Assembly (NCBI RefSeq): GCF_009749525.1 | Contig: NZ_WOAC01000015.1 | Location: forward strand, 62,001-126,000 | Direction: 5' to 3' | Length of the DNA: 64,000 nucleotides | From: Mesorhizobium xinjiangense | GTDB taxonomy: Bacteria > Pseudomonadota > Alphaproteobacteria > Rhizobiales > Rhizobiaceae | Shown here: positions 50,163 to 59,921 of the stretch, in pieces | How positions within the stretch are numbered: position 1 is the stretch's first letter | Layout: the number at the start of each line of letters is the position of its first letter | Notes under the pieces: model-generated | The model's database searches: none | The model's input: the letters and a program-made list of their open reading frames with translations, nothing else | What the model was told of the DNA's origin: nothing | Position numbers and translations under genes: made by a program

Positions 50163-50961
50163 GGGCGGTCCCCATATAGGCGACCTTCACCTGCTCATCC
50201 TGGCTGACCGTCGCATAATCGCCGGCGGCAATGATCTCGCCGCGCTGCAAGACGGTGATCCAGTCGCACAGATCCGCCACCACTTTCAGATTGTGCTCCA
50301 CCATGAGCACTGCACGGTCCTTGGCCACATCGCGGATGATCTCGGCAACGGTGTAGACATCTTCATGCCCCATGCCGGCCATCGGCTCGTCGAGAAGCAG
50401 CACCTTCGGGTCGAGCGCCAGTGTCGTGGCGATTTCGAGAACGCGCTTGCGTCCGTAGGACAGATCGGCGGCCAGCTTGTAGCGCTCGTTCTGCAGCCCC
50501 ACCGTCTCCAGGAGCTGTTCGGCGCGCGGCGTCAGAAGGTCGAGACTGCCGAGCGAGCGCCAGAACTGATAGCCGAGCCCGCCCGGCCTCTGCAGCGCAA
50601 CGCGCACATTGTCGAGCACGCTCAGATGCGGAAAGACCGCCGAAATCTGGAACGAGCGCACGAGGCCGAGCCGCGCCACCCTGGCCGGCGACGTGCTGGT
50701 TATGTCGCGGCCGAGCAGTTCGATGCGCCCCGCCGTCGGGGCGAGGAACTTGGTCAAAAGGTTGAACACGGTCGTCTTGCCGGCCCCGTTGGGGCCGATC
50801 AGCGCATGTATCCTGGCATGCCGCACGTCGAGATCGACATTGTTGACGGCCACGAATCCGGAAAACTCGCGGCGCAGGCCGCGGGCGGAAAGCACCACCC
50901 GCGGCTCGGCCTCATTCACCGCACCGGAACCCGGCGCTTCGCTCACCATGGCCTCCGTCAC
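50155..50961 (-). CDS. livG: Branched-chain amino acid-type ABC transporter ATP-binding protein
   Basis: The 268-residue ATPase has Walker A GPNGAGKTTVFNLLTKF, the signature segment LSYGRKRVLEIATTLALDP and Walker B VLLLDEPMAGMGHED. The LivG-type insert PARVARLGLVRSFQISAVFPHLSVLDNV is present. A 25-residue Ala/Glu-rich N-terminal extension precedes the domain. The start overlaps the livK stop (ATGA) and the end overlaps livF. Confidence 0.93.
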
Positions 50962-52163
50962 TGGGCAGCCAGGGAGCAGCCGCTCTCGGAAGGATCGATA
51001 TAGGCTTCCTCGCCGGGGATGGTCGCCAGGACGTTGTAATAGTCCCAGGGCTCCTTGCTGTCCGCCGGCGCCTTGACCTCCATCAGGTACATGTCGTTGA
51101 GCAGGCGGCCATTGGCGCCGACCTTGGCATCCCGGGCAAACAGGTCGTTGACGGGCATCTCATGCAGCTGTTTGGCAACCGCCTCGGTCTCGTCGGTGCC
51201 GGCCTTGTCGACGGCCTTGAGATACTGCAGGACGGCCGAATAGGTGCCCGCATGGATCATGTTGGGCATGCGCTCGGTGCGCTCGAAGAAGCGGCGACCG
51301 AACTCCCGCGATTGCTCGTCGCGATCCCAGTAGAATCCTTCGGTCAGGGTCAGCCCCTGCGCTGCCTCGAGACCGAGGCCGTGCACTTCGGCCAGCGTGA
51401 ACAGGAGAGCCGCGAGGCGCTGCCCGCCGGCGACGATACCGAACTCGGCGGCCTGCTTGATCGCGTTGGAGGTGTCGAGCCCCGCATTGGCCAGGCCGAT
51501 CACCTTGGCGCCGGACGCCTGCGCCTGCAGCAGGAAGGACGAGAAGTCATTGGTTGCCAGCGGATGGCGCACGGCGCCGACGATCTCACCGCCCTTGGAC
51601 TTGGCGAAGTTGCCGGTCTGCTCTTCGAGCGAATAGCCGAAGGCATAGTCTGCGGTCAGAAAATACCAGCTGTCGCCGCCCTGCTCCACCAGCGCGCCGC
51701 CGGTGCCGACAGCCAGCGCGTGGGTGTCATAGGCCCAATGGAAGCCATAGGGCGAGCATTGCGCGCCGGTGAGTTCAGTGGTCGCCGCGCCCGTCACGAT
51801 GTCGATCTTTTTCTTTTCCTTGGAAATGCCCTGCACGGCAAGCGCCACCGAGGAGGTGGTCAGTTCCATGATCGCATCCACCTGCTCGGTGTCATACCAT
51901 TGGCGGGCGATGTTGGCGGCAATGTCGGGCTTGTTCTGGTGATCGGCGGTGATGACCTCGACCGGTTTGTCGAGCACCGTGCCTCCAAAATCCTCGACAG
52001 CCATCAGCGCGGCTTCGTAGGACCACTTTCCGCCGAAATCGGCATAGACGCCCGACTGATCGTTCAGAATACCGATCTTGACCTTGTCGTCGGACACCTG
52101 GGCCAATGCCGGCATGGCGGTGGCGGCCATCAGGGCCGCGGATGCAAGCGCACGAAGTTTCAT
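50958..52163 (-). CDS. livK: Periplasmic amino-acid-type substrate-binding protein
   Basis: The 401-residue protein starts with a signal peptide (LRALASAALMAATAMPALAQ) and has the type I periplasmic-binding fold of LivJ/LivK (KVKIGILNDQSGVYADFGGKWSYEAALMAVEDFGG; GAATTELTGAQCSPYGFHWAYD; NDFSSFLLQAQASGAKVIGLANAG). In Rhizobiales, relatives bind many compounds besides branched-chain amino acids, including aromatic acids and amides. With a GMC oxidoreductase as the last gene of the operon, an alcohol- or aromatic-type ligand is as likely as leucine. It heads the operon and is divergent from the LysR gene. Confidence 0.9.
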   Translation of the reverse strand: MKLRALASAALMAATAMPALAQVSDDKVKIGILNDQSGVYADFGGKWSYEAALMAVEDFGGTVLDKPVEVITADHQNKPDIAANIARQWYDTEQVDAIMELTTSSVALAVQGISKEKKKIDIVTGAATTELTGAQCSPYGFHWAYDTHALAVGTGGALVEQGGDSWYFLTADYAFGYSLEEQTGNFAKSKGGEIVGAVRHPLATNDFSSFLLQAQASGAKVIGLANAGLDTSNAIKQAAEFGIVAGGQRLAALLFTLAEVHGLGLEAAQGLTLTEGFYWDRDEQSREFGRRFFERTERMPNMIHAGTYSAVLQYLKAVDKAGTDETEAVAKQLHEMPVNDLFARDAKVGANGRLLNDMYLMEVKAPADSKEPWDYYNVLATIPGEEAYIDPSESGCSLAAQ

Positions 52164-52411
52164 TATTGTCCTCCCAAAATCCTTGGATCATGTCAGCGCG
52201 GCGCGCAGACAAACGCTCTGGCGTGCCGCAGGGAGAGCCTGTGCCTCATCAACACTCTCCCGGCGGGAAAATCGGCATGTCAAACGGGTGCTGGAAGCGC
52301 CATGACAAGGGCCTCCCTCCCCCATGCTCGACTAGGTCTAGTCATAGCATTGACCTTTCTGCACACAACTCTCTATTTTCGCACAAATCCGGTGCAAAAA
52401 TGTACAGATAG

Positions 52412-53323
52412 ATGCGACCATTCTCCTGGGACGACCTGCAGTTCTTCCTCGCCGTCGCAAGGACGGGACAGCTCTCTGCGGCCGCCCGCAAGCTCAGGAC
52501 CAATCACGCAACGGTGTCGCGCCGCATCGACCGGCTGGAGAATGCGCTCGCGACCAAGCTGTTCGAACGCAATCCGCGCGGTTATCTCTTGACCTCGGCC
52601 GGCGAAAAGCTGGTCGAGCGCGCCGAAGCGATGGAACGCGAGGCAACAGTCGTGGAAAGCGACGTCGCCGGCGCGGCCACCTCCGTCAGCGGCGTGGTGC
52701 GCATCAGTACGCTGGAAGGGTTCGGCAATTTCTTTCTTGCCGACCGACTGCCCGACCTCGCCCAGTCCCTGCCTGGCCTATCGATCGAGCTTCTCATCAT
52801 CCAGCAGATCGTGTCATTGTCGCGCCGCGAGGCGGACATATCGGTGTCTCTCTCTCCTACCGGCACCGGTTCGCATCACTGCGAGAAAGTCACGCTCTAC
52901 CGGCTCTTCCTGTACGCAACCCGCGACTATCTCGAAAACCACCCGCCCGTGCGGCGCAGATCCGATCTCGCGGCCCATCGCTTCATCGGCTACATCGAGG
53001 ACATGATCTTCACGCCGGGTCTCGACTATCACCGCGAGATCCTGCCGGGCTCGCGCGCCTTCTATCAGAGCTCCAGCATCCACGCCCAGCTAGCCGCGAC
53101 ACGCAAGGGGCTCGGCCTGTGCGTGATGCCGCATTTCATGGCCAGGCATTATCCCGATCTGGTGCCGGTGCTGCCGAAGGAAATTCATCTGGACCGCCAT
53201 TACTGGTGCATCGTGCACCAGGACGTCGCATACACGCCGCGCATCCGGATGCTGACGGATTTCATCAAGACGCAAGCAAGAAAGGCCGAAGACGATTTCC
53301 ACGGCCAGGCACTCTTGACCTGA
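52412..53323 (+). CDS. LysR-family transcriptional regulator
   Basis: The N-terminus (WDDLQFFLAVARTGQLSAAARKLRTNHATVSRRIDRLENALATKLFERNPRGYLLTSAG) is the LysR winged HTH. The remaining 230 residues are the effector-binding domain (VRISTLEGFGNFFLADRLPDLAQSLPGLSIELLII; SRREADISVSL). It is divergent from livK, with a 248-base gap, so it probably controls the liv-GMC operon. The inducer is unknown. Confidence 0.92.
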   Translation: MRPFSWDDLQFFLAVARTGQLSAAARKLRTNHATVSRRIDRLENALATKLFERNPRGYLLTSAGEKLVERAEAMEREATVVESDVAGAATSVSGVVRISTLEGFGNFFLADRLPDLAQSLPGLSIELLIIQQIVSLSRREADISVSLSPTGTGSHHCEKVTLYRLFLYATRDYLENHPPVRRRSDLAAHRFIGYIEDMIFTPGLDYHREILPGSRAFYQSSSIHAQLAATRKGLGLCVMPHFMARHYPDLVPVLPKEIHLDRHYWCIVHQDVAYTPRIRMLTDFIKTQARKAEDDFHGQALLT

Positions 53324-53399
53324 ATCCGATCATCGCCATCGGCGTACGGGATTTGGCGCACCCAACGGACGGCCCGAAAAACGTATGAGCGCCTTTGCT

Positions 53400-53500
53400 T
53401 CAAACGGAAACGTTTGAAGCAAAGATATGCGCGCCAGATCAATATGCTGGAGCATGTGCCTTGCGCTCAAACGTCACCGTTTGAGCGGGACATGCTCTAT
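53400..53500. repeat. 101-bp palindromic dispersed repeat, copy B
   Basis: The second copy of the repeat at 39770-39870 (93 of 101 positions identical), with both TCAAACG...CGTTTGA palindromes conserved. It lies between the convergent LysR and aminotransferase genes, where the hairpins could act as a terminator for both. Confidence 0.9.
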
Positions 53501-53525
53501 TCCTCGGGGCCCAATGGAGCACCGG

Positions 53526-54893
53526 CTACGCGGCTTTGGAATCCAATTCCGCCGCCACGGCGTCGAACGATGCCTGGGCAATGTCGAACATCTCGTCGAC
53601 CTGCTTTTGCGATATGATGAGCGGCGGACAGAAGGCAAGCGCATCGCCCATGTTGCGCGAGATCAGTCCGCGCGCCTGCATTTCCTGATTCAGTCGCGCG
53701 CCGACGGCGCCCGGCGTCTCGGCAAGGCCCGGATGGGCTGCCTCGACTGCGCCGATCAGGCCGATCCCGCGCGCCTCGACGGCCAGCGGGTGCGCGCCCA
53801 GCGCCTTGAGCCGCTCCAGGAAGCGCGGGCTGATGTCCTGGACATGGGACAGCAGATTGCGCTCCTCCATGATCTTGAGGTTCTCCAGAGCCACCGCCGC
53901 GGCCACCGGATGGCCGCTCGCCGTGTAGCCGTGGCCGAAGGTGCCGATCTTGTGCGATTCGTCGGCCACGGGCCCATAGACCTTCTCGTTGACCAGGAGC
54001 GCCGAGATCGGCAGGTAGGACGAGGAAAGTTGCTTCGACAACGTCATGATGTCGGGGTCGAGCCGATATGTGGTGGTGCCGAACATCTCGCCGGTGCGCC
54101 CGAAGCCGCAGATCACCTCGTCGGCCACGAACAGGATGTCGTATTTCTTCAGAACCGGCTGGACGGCCTCCCAATAGCCTTCCGGCGGGACGATCACGCC
54201 GCCCGCCCCCATCACCGGCTCGGCGAAGAAAGCGGCGATGGTCTCCGGCCCTTCCTTCAGGATCAGTTCTTCCAGATCGGCCGCGCAGCGCTTGGCGAAA
54301 TCGCGCTCGCTCTCGCCGTCCTGCTTCATCGTGCGGTAATGCGGGCAGGTCGTGTGCAGCACGCCCTCGATCGGCAGGTCGAACGAACGGTGATTGTTGG
54401 GCAGGCCGGTAAGGCTGGCGGCCGCCACCGTGACGCCGTGATAGCCCTTCACGCGCGAGATGATCTTCTTGCGCTCAGGCTGGCCCAGGGCGTTGGAACG
54501 ATACCAGATGAGCTTGATGGCCGTGTCGTTGGCCTCCGAGCCTGAATTGGTGAAATAGGCCTTCGACATCGGCACCGGCGCCATGGCGACGAGCCTTTCG
54601 GCAAGCTCGATCGAGGGGCCGTGCGACTTGTGCGAGAAGGTATGGTAGTAGGGCAGCTTCTCCATCTGGACGCGTGCTGCCTCCGCCAGGCGTTTCTCGC
54701 CGAAGCCGAGCGCCACGCTCCACAGCCCTGCCATACCCTCGATGTAACGCTTGCCGTTATTGTCGTGGACATAGATGCCTTCGCCCTTGTCGATGACGAG
54801 CGGCCCGTTTTCCTCGTGGCGGCGCGCATCGGTGTAGGAATGCAATTGATAGGCGACATCCCGGGCTTCGATGGAGTTGGGTTTGTCATTCAT
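53526..54893 (-). CDS. Class III (omega) aminotransferase, pyruvate-dependent type
   Basis: The 455-residue PLP enzyme has the class III signature FVADEVICGFGRTGEMFGTTTYRLDPDIMTLSKQLSS with the PLP-binding Lys in LSKQL, an N-terminal GMAGLWSVALGFGEKRLAEAA, the substrate arm YFTNSGSEANDTAIKL, and GHGYTASGHPVAAAVALENL. It resembles omega-amino acid or putrescine/diamine:pyruvate transaminases, so amines or beta-amino acids are likely donors. It is the last gene of the large leftward catabolic cluster, next to an acetylpolyamine amidohydrolase-like gene. Confidence 0.9.
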   Translation of the reverse strand: MNDKPNSIEARDVAYQLHSYTDARRHEENGPLVIDKGEGIYVHDNNGKRYIEGMAGLWSVALGFGEKRLAEAARVQMEKLPYYHTFSHKSHGPSIELAERLVAMAPVPMSKAYFTNSGSEANDTAIKLIWYRSNALGQPERKKIISRVKGYHGVTVAAASLTGLPNNHRSFDLPIEGVLHTTCPHYRTMKQDGESERDFAKRCAADLEELILKEGPETIAAFFAEPVMGAGGVIVPPEGYWEAVQPVLKKYDILFVADEVICGFGRTGEMFGTTTYRLDPDIMTLSKQLSSSYLPISALLVNEKVYGPVADESHKIGTFGHGYTASGHPVAAAVALENLKIMEERNLLSHVQDISPRFLERLKALGAHPLAVEARGIGLIGAVEAAHPGLAETPGAVGARLNQEMQARGLISRNMGDALAFCPPLIISQKQVDEMFDIAQASFDAVAAELDSKAA

Positions 54894-54926
54894 GTCACGC
54901 CTCGACTTTCGGATTTCTGAATTGCT

Positions 54927-55970
54927 TCAGGACACCAGGGTCAGTTTTGCCAGCTCGTCCCGGCTGGCCGTCAGGTAGGTTTCGGCATTGTCGGAAAGCG
55001 ACGGCCCCAGATAGCCGCCTTCCTGGATGAGCGCGGTGGGCAGGCCCAGGCGGACGATCTCGCGCGCCATTGTGTCAAAGCCATCCGCGGTCATCTTCAC
55101 TTCCGACAGAGGATCGTCGGCGGCCATGTCGAAACCGAGCGAGACCACGAGGGCCTCGGCGCCAAAATCGCCGATCGCCTTCAGGCCCTCATGAAAACGC
55201 GCCAAAATCTGCTCCACGCCGTCGCCGGGCTTGAGCGTCAGGTTCACGGTCGCGCCTTCGCCCGCGCCCTCGCCGCGTTCATCCTCATAGCCGAGATAGT
55301 AGGTCGGATATGTGGCCGGGTCGACATGCAGCGAACACACGAAGACGTCGCCGCGCTCGTAGAAGATGTCGAGCGTGCCATTGCCGGTGTGGGTGTCGAT
55401 ATCAAGGATCGCCACCTTGGAAAAACGCGCACGCAGGCTTTGAGCGGCAATCGCCGCATTGTTGAAGGCGCAAAAGCCGTTCGACGCATTGGACAGCGCA
55501 TGGTGGCCGGGCGGGCGGCACAGGCCATAGACCATGCGATCGCCCTGCTTGACGCGCTCGGCCGCTTCAAGCGCCGTCTGGGCCGACCAGTAGATCGCCT
55601 GCCACAGGCCTTCGGTGAGCGGCACCGACGTGTCGGTCGCCCACCAGCCGAGCTGGCCGTAGATGGAAGACGACGGCCGGCCTCGCCGGGGGCCGGGGTG
55701 GCAATTGGGAATGGGCTCGGCATCGCCTGCCTCGGCGCGCCAGCGCTGGTACGCGTCCTTCCAGAAATCGACATAATCGGGATCGTGGATCGCCTTGATC
55801 GGCTCCTCGCCGAAATCGCGCGGCGGCTCGATGGCAAAGTCGTTGCGCTTGAGCATATCGCGGATGAGGACGGCGCGTTCGGCCTGTTCGGGATGGGGCA
55901 TATAGGCGCCGCGGCGGAAATAGCGCTCGGGCGTGTGCAGCAATTGCCGTTCGTCAAAAATAGCTTTCAT
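54927..55970 (-). CDS. Histone deacetylase/acetylpolyamine amidohydrolase-like protein
   Basis: A 347-residue zinc hydrolase of the arginase/deacetylase fold. It has the opening HPEQAERAVLIRDML, the active-site motifs RPPGHHA, NGFCAFNNAAIAAQSL, DIDTHTGNGT and SLHVDPATYPTYYLG, and the C-terminal EGGYLGPSLSDNAETYL. The double His, the zinc Asp and His (D-x-H) and the GGY tyrosine are kept; the second residue after the zinc His, often a His, is Thr. Bacterial relatives deacetylate acetylated polyamines. The start is the ATG at 55970, 15 bases after the dehydrogenase stop. The transaminase gene follows it. Confidence 0.88.
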   Translation of the reverse strand: MKAIFDERQLLHTPERYFRRGAYMPHPEQAERAVLIRDMLKRNDFAIEPPRDFGEEPIKAIHDPDYVDFWKDAYQRWRAEAGDAEPIPNCHPGPRRGRPSSSIYGQLGWWATDTSVPLTEGLWQAIYWSAQTALEAAERVKQGDRMVYGLCRPPGHHALSNASNGFCAFNNAAIAAQSLRARFSKVAILDIDTHTGNGTLDIFYERGDVFVCSLHVDPATYPTYYLGYEDERGEGAGEGATVNLTLKPGDGVEQILARFHEGLKAIGDFGAEALVVSLGFDMAADDPLSEVKMTADGFDTMAREIVRLGLPTALIQEGGYLGPSLSDNAETYLTASRDELAKLTLVS

Positions 55971-55984
55971 TGCGTCTGCCAGCC

Positions 55985-56953
55985 TCAATATCCGTTCAAC
56001 CTGTCAACTGCCGTTACCGGGCGGCGGCCGGCCGCGATTTCACGCACCGCCTCGACCACCTGCCTGGCCATCAGGCGTGGCGAGCTGTCGCTTGCCTGAT
56101 GCGGCGTAACCAGAATGCGCTCGTCGTCCCAGAAGGGATGGCCCGGCGGCAGAGGCTCGCTCGCGAACACGTCGAGCGAGGCGGCTGAAATCTGTCCCTC
56201 GTCGAGTGCCGCCAAGAAATCCGCTTCCACCATGTGCTCGCCACGCCCGAGTTGGATGAGCACGGCACCTTTTGGCATCGCGGAAAAGAGCTTCGCGTTC
56301 AATATGCCACGCGTCTGCGCGGTCAGGGGCAGCACATTGATGAGCATGCTTGCACGGGAGGCGACACGCTCGATGGCCCCTTCGCCGCATTCGAACTCGA
56401 CACCTGCCGGCGGAAGGGAGGCCGGCGCGCCGCGCACCGCCGCGACGACCGGAAAGCCCATGGCCGTGACGGCGCGGGCGATCGCCCTTCCCATCAGGCC
56501 GAATCCGAGAATGCCGACGGGGCAATCGCGCGGGGACGGGAACCCGGCGACGTCCTGACGCGCCCATTCGTGGCGCGCCTGGTGAATGATGTGATGGCGC
56601 ATGTTGCGGTGGTGCCAGATCACGTGCCAGGCGGCGAAGCCGGCCATCAGGTCGCCTTGGCTGTCGTCGCGCACACGCGCCACATGGGCCTGGTCCGGCA
56701 GGCTCGGACATTGGACGATGCTGTCGACGCCGGCGGCGATGGAATGCGCAAGGCACAGGCTGGGATAGGCCGCGAACGCGTCGGTCGCCGGATGCCAGGC
56801 GAGCGCGAAGCGGACGCTGGCCGGGTCGTCCACGGCCTCGGGACGGCGCAGCCGAACCTCGCCCGCATAGGGCTCGAAATAGCGGGCGAACATGTCTTCG
56901 AGATCGAAGACGGTGCTGAGATAGACACCTTCGATCACACCGTTTCCTGTCAT
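55985..56953 (-). CDS. D-isomer-specific 2-hydroxyacid dehydrogenase (GhrA-like)
   Basis: The 322-residue NAD(P)H enzyme has the Rossmann motif VGILGFGLMGRAIARAVTAMGFPV and the GhrA-type catalytic region (INVLPLTAQTRGILNAKLFSAMPKGAVLIQLGRGEHMVEADFLAALD; LPPGHPFWDDERILVTPHQAS with the catalytic His). GhrA reduces glyoxylate and hydroxypyruvate, but relatives act on other 2-oxo acids. Its place between deacylase and deacetylase genes suggests that it handles a keto acid formed by the downstream transaminase. It overlaps nothing and follows the M20 gene by 4 bases. Confidence 0.88.
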   Translation of the reverse strand: MTGNGVIEGVYLSTVFDLEDMFARYFEPYAGEVRLRRPEAVDDPASVRFALAWHPATDAFAAYPSLCLAHSIAAGVDSIVQCPSLPDQAHVARVRDDSQGDLMAGFAAWHVIWHHRNMRHHIIHQARHEWARQDVAGFPSPRDCPVGILGFGLMGRAIARAVTAMGFPVVAAVRGAPASLPPAGVEFECGEGAIERVASRASMLINVLPLTAQTRGILNAKLFSAMPKGAVLIQLGRGEHMVEADFLAALDEGQISAASLDVFASEPLPPGHPFWDDERILVTPHQASDSSPRLMARQVVEAVREIAAGRRPVTAVDRLNGY

Positions 56954-56957
56954 CGCC

Positions 56958-58247
56958 TTATCCCGCTTCGACCGGTTCGAGTCCGCACCAGTCGGCGATG
57001 AAGAGCGCGATCGCGCCGGTCACGCGCTTGATCGAGGACAGGCTGACGCGCTCGTCGAAGCCGTGGATGTTCTCCGTGATCGGGCCATAGACCAGGCACG
57101 GCATGCCGGCATAGATGACGAAGACGCGCGCATCGAGGTAGCCGGGCGTAACGAAGCTTTCGAGCTTACTCGCGGTTGCCGTGCGGTGGGCTTCGGCGAG
57201 CGCGTTTTCCGCGTCGCTCCCCTCCTCCAGCACATAGCCACGGGCGAAGAACCCGTTCCAGGTGATTTTTGGCAGACGGTTGCCCAGAAAGGGATCGTCG
57301 GCGAGTTCGTGCGCCAGATGCGCCTCGATCTGGCCGGCGCGCTCCTTGGGATCGTCGCCCGGATAGATGGCGATGCGGCAGGAGAGCCGGCACCAGGCGG
57401 CGACCGTTGAGGCCCAGTCGCCGCCTTCGATCTTGCCGACATTGAAATTGATGGGGTGCTCGACATCGGAGAAATAGGGATAGTTCGCCTTCTCCGCATT
57501 CCAGTCCGCAGTCATGCGCTTCAGGCTTTCGATGACGCGGAAGCTCGCCTCGATAGCGTTGGCGCCGGAACCGGCCTCGCGCACATGCACCGGGTGGCCG
57601 GCCACATAGACCTCGAACCACAACACGCCGCAATTGGCGCGCACCAGCTTTTCGTCCTCCGGCTCGGGGATGATGGCGGCATCGGCCGTATAGCCCTCGA
57701 CCAGGCAGGCGAGCGCGCCGTTGCCGGTGCATTCCTCCTCGACCACGCTCTGGACATGCACCTTCGCCGCCGGCTGCAGGCCAAGGCGGCGCAGCGCGTC
57801 GAGGGCGAAGATGTTGGCGGCGATGCCCGCCTTCATGTCGCCGCCGCCGCGGCCATAGAGCCAGTCGCCGACGCGCTTGGGCTCATAGGGCGGCGAGACT
57901 TCCCACATATCGGGCGGGCCTTCGGGCACCACGTCCATATGGCCGTTGAGGATAAGCGAGCGGCCGGCAGGTTTTCGCGGCTCGTGGGTGGCAACAACAT
58001 TTACCACGTCGGAATAGTCGATGGCGACGGGCGAGAAGCCGGGATGATCCTTGATCTTGTCCTCGTCGATCCGGAAGGTCTCGACCGCGTAGCCGCGCTT
58101 CTCGAGCGCCTTGTGGACGAACTCCTGGGCCGGCTTTTCCGCCCCGCGCAGGGACGGGAAGCGGATCAGGTCTTCGGTAAAGGCAATCTGTTCTTCAAAG
58201 CCATCCTCGACGGCGGCGAGGATCTTTTGAGCGAGTTGTTCGTCCAA
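56958..58247 (-). CDS. M20-family deacylase (ArgE/DapE-like)
   Basis: The 429-residue metallopeptidase has the M20 metal ligands in LNGHMDVVPEG, GRGGGDMKAG, VVEEECTGNG and PEPEDEK, and the C-terminal YGPITENIHGFDERV. It resembles acetylornithine deacetylase/succinyl-diaminopimelate desuccinylase but is longer than ArgE, so it more likely cleaves an N-acylated amino compound from the imported substrate. It is cotranscribed with the upstream ABC transporter genes (43-base gap). Confidence 0.9.
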   Translation of the reverse strand: MDEQLAQKILAAVEDGFEEQIAFTEDLIRFPSLRGAEKPAQEFVHKALEKRGYAVETFRIDEDKIKDHPGFSPVAIDYSDVVNVVATHEPRKPAGRSLILNGHMDVVPEGPPDMWEVSPPYEPKRVGDWLYGRGGGDMKAGIAANIFALDALRRLGLQPAAKVHVQSVVEEECTGNGALACLVEGYTADAAIIPEPEDEKLVRANCGVLWFEVYVAGHPVHVREAGSGANAIEASFRVIESLKRMTADWNAEKANYPYFSDVEHPINFNVGKIEGGDWASTVAAWCRLSCRIAIYPGDDPKERAGQIEAHLAHELADDPFLGNRLPKITWNGFFARGYVLEEGSDAENALAEAHRTATASKLESFVTPGYLDARVFVIYAGMPCLVYGPITENIHGFDERVSLSSIKRVTGAIALFIADWCGLEPVEAG

Positions 58248-58289
58248 GACTGTGGTTTCCTGTTCTGATGGGCAAGATAGCTTTCGCCA

Positions 58290-59912
58290 CTACCCCGCCG
58301 CCGCCAGTTCCTTTTCGCGGCCCGGTATGGCCTCGATCAGGGTGCGGGTATAGGCGTTTTGCGGATTGTCAAAGATGGCGTGCGCCGGCCCCGTCTCAAC
58401 GATCTCGCCCTTCTGCATCACCGCGATGCGGTCGCAGATCTGGGCCGCCACGCGCAGGTCATGGGTGATGAAGACAAGGGCCAGGTTGAGCCGTTTCTTC
58501 AGGTCGGCCAGGAGATCGAGAACCTGCGCCTGGATCGACACGTCGAGTGCCGACACCGCCTCGTCGGCGATGATGACGCGCGGCTCCAGCGCCAGGGCGC
58601 GCGCGATGCCGATGCGCTGGCGCTGGCCGCCGGAGAATTCATGCGGATAGCGGTCGATGGAAAGCGCGTCGAGATCGACCAGTTCGAGCAGTTCGACCGC
58701 GCGCGCATAGGCCTCCCGCTTCGACACGCCATGCGCCATCGGCCCTTCGGCGATGATGCGTCCGACCTTGGCGCGCGGATTGAGCGAAGCGTAGGGATCC
58801 TGAAAGATCATCTGGATCGACTTGCGCGCCTCGCGCAGCGCACCGCCCGACAGATGCGCCATATCCTGGCCGGCGAGCTTCACCGTGCCGGAATCGGGCT
58901 GCATCAGGCGCACCAGGCAGCGCCCCACGCTCGACTTGCCGGAGCCGGACTCGCCGACAATGCCCAGCGTCTCGCCCTCGGCCAGCGTCAGGCTGACATT
59001 GTTGACGGCGTGCACGACACGCGCCTGGGCGCCGAACATGCCGCCGCCGGTGCGATAGGTCTTGTTGAGGCCCGCCACGTCGAGGATCGGCGTCCCGGGT
59101 TCGGCGACCTCGCTCGCCTCGGCGGCGAGCTTGGGGATCGCGGCAATGAGCTTTTGCGTATAGGCGTGCTGCGGATTGTCGAGCACCTCGTCGGCCGTGC
59201 CCGCCTCGACGATCTTGCCATATTGCATCACCGCCACGCGGTCGGCGATCTCGGCCACTACGCCGAAGTCATGGGTGATGAACATCACCGCCATGCCGCG
59301 TTGTTCCTGCAGGTTGCGGATGAGCTGGAGGATCTGCGCCTGGGTCGTGACGTCGAGCGCAGTGGTCGGCTCGTCGGCAATCAGGATCTGCGGCTCGAGC
59401 GCCAGTGCCATGGCGATCATGACGCGCTGGCGCTGGCCGCCGGAAAGCTGGAACGGATAGGCGCGCATCGCCTTTTCGGGATCGGGGATGCCGACCTCCG
59501 TCAAGAGCGTGACGGCGCGTTCCTTGCGTTCCTTCCGCGTCAGGAGACCATGCGCCTCGAACACCTCGGCGATCTGGTCCTCCACCCGCATCAGGGGATT
59601 GAGCGCCGACATGGGCTCCTGAAAGATCATGGCGATCTTGCGCCCGCGCAGATCCATCATCTCATCTTCGGACAGCGTCAGAAGGTCATTGCCGTCGAAC
59701 AGGATGCGGCCGCCGACGGGCCGGACCAGCTCCGGCAAAAGGCCCATCGCGGCATTGGCCGACATGGATTTGCCAGACCCGCTCTCGCCGACGATGCACA
59801 GGATCTCGCCGGCATGGAGATCGAAGCTCACATCGTTGACGGCGAAATCGCGGTCGGCACCCTCGGGCAGGGCGATCTTCAGATTTTCGACGCGCAGTAC
59901 CTGATCCGTCAT
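58290..59912 (-). CDS. Peptide-type ABC transporter ATP-binding protein (two fused ATPase domains)
   Basis: Two complete ATPase domains lie in one chain: Walker A GESGSGKS at about residues 40 and 310; signatures [19 protein letters not shown] and [19 protein letters not shown]; Walker [13 protein letters not shown] and [12 protein letters not shown]. Fusion of DppD and DppF (GsiA-like) is common in proteobacterial peptide importers, so the pump needs no other ATPase. It is cotranscribed with its permease genes. Confidence 0.94.
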   Translation of the reverse strand: MTDQVLRVENLKIALPEGADRDFAVNDVSFDLHAGEILCIVGESGSGKSMSANAAMGLLPELVRPVGGRILFDGNDLLTLSEDEMMDLRGRKIAMIFQEPMSALNPLMRVEDQIAEVFEAHGLLTRKERKERAVTLLTEVGIPDPEKAMRAYPFQLSGGQRQRVMIAMALALEPQILIADEPTTALDVTTQAQILQLIRNLQEQRGMAVMFITHDFGVVAEIADRVAVMQYGKIVEAGTADEVLDNPQHAYTQKLIAAIPKLAAEASEVAEPGTPILDVAGLNKTYRTGGGMFGAQARVVHAVNNVSLTLAEGETLGIVGESGSGKSSVGRCLVRLMQPDSGTVKLAGQDMAHLSGGALREARKSIQMIFQDPYASLNPRAKVGRIIAEGPMAHGVSKREAYARAVELLELVDLDALSIDRYPHEFSGGQRQRIGIARALALEPRVIIADEAVSALDVSIQAQVLDLLADLKKRLNLALVFITHDLRVAAQICDRIAVMQKGEIVETGPAHAIFDNPQNAYTRTLIEAIPGREKELAAAG

Positions 59913-59921
59913 CGCGCCCTC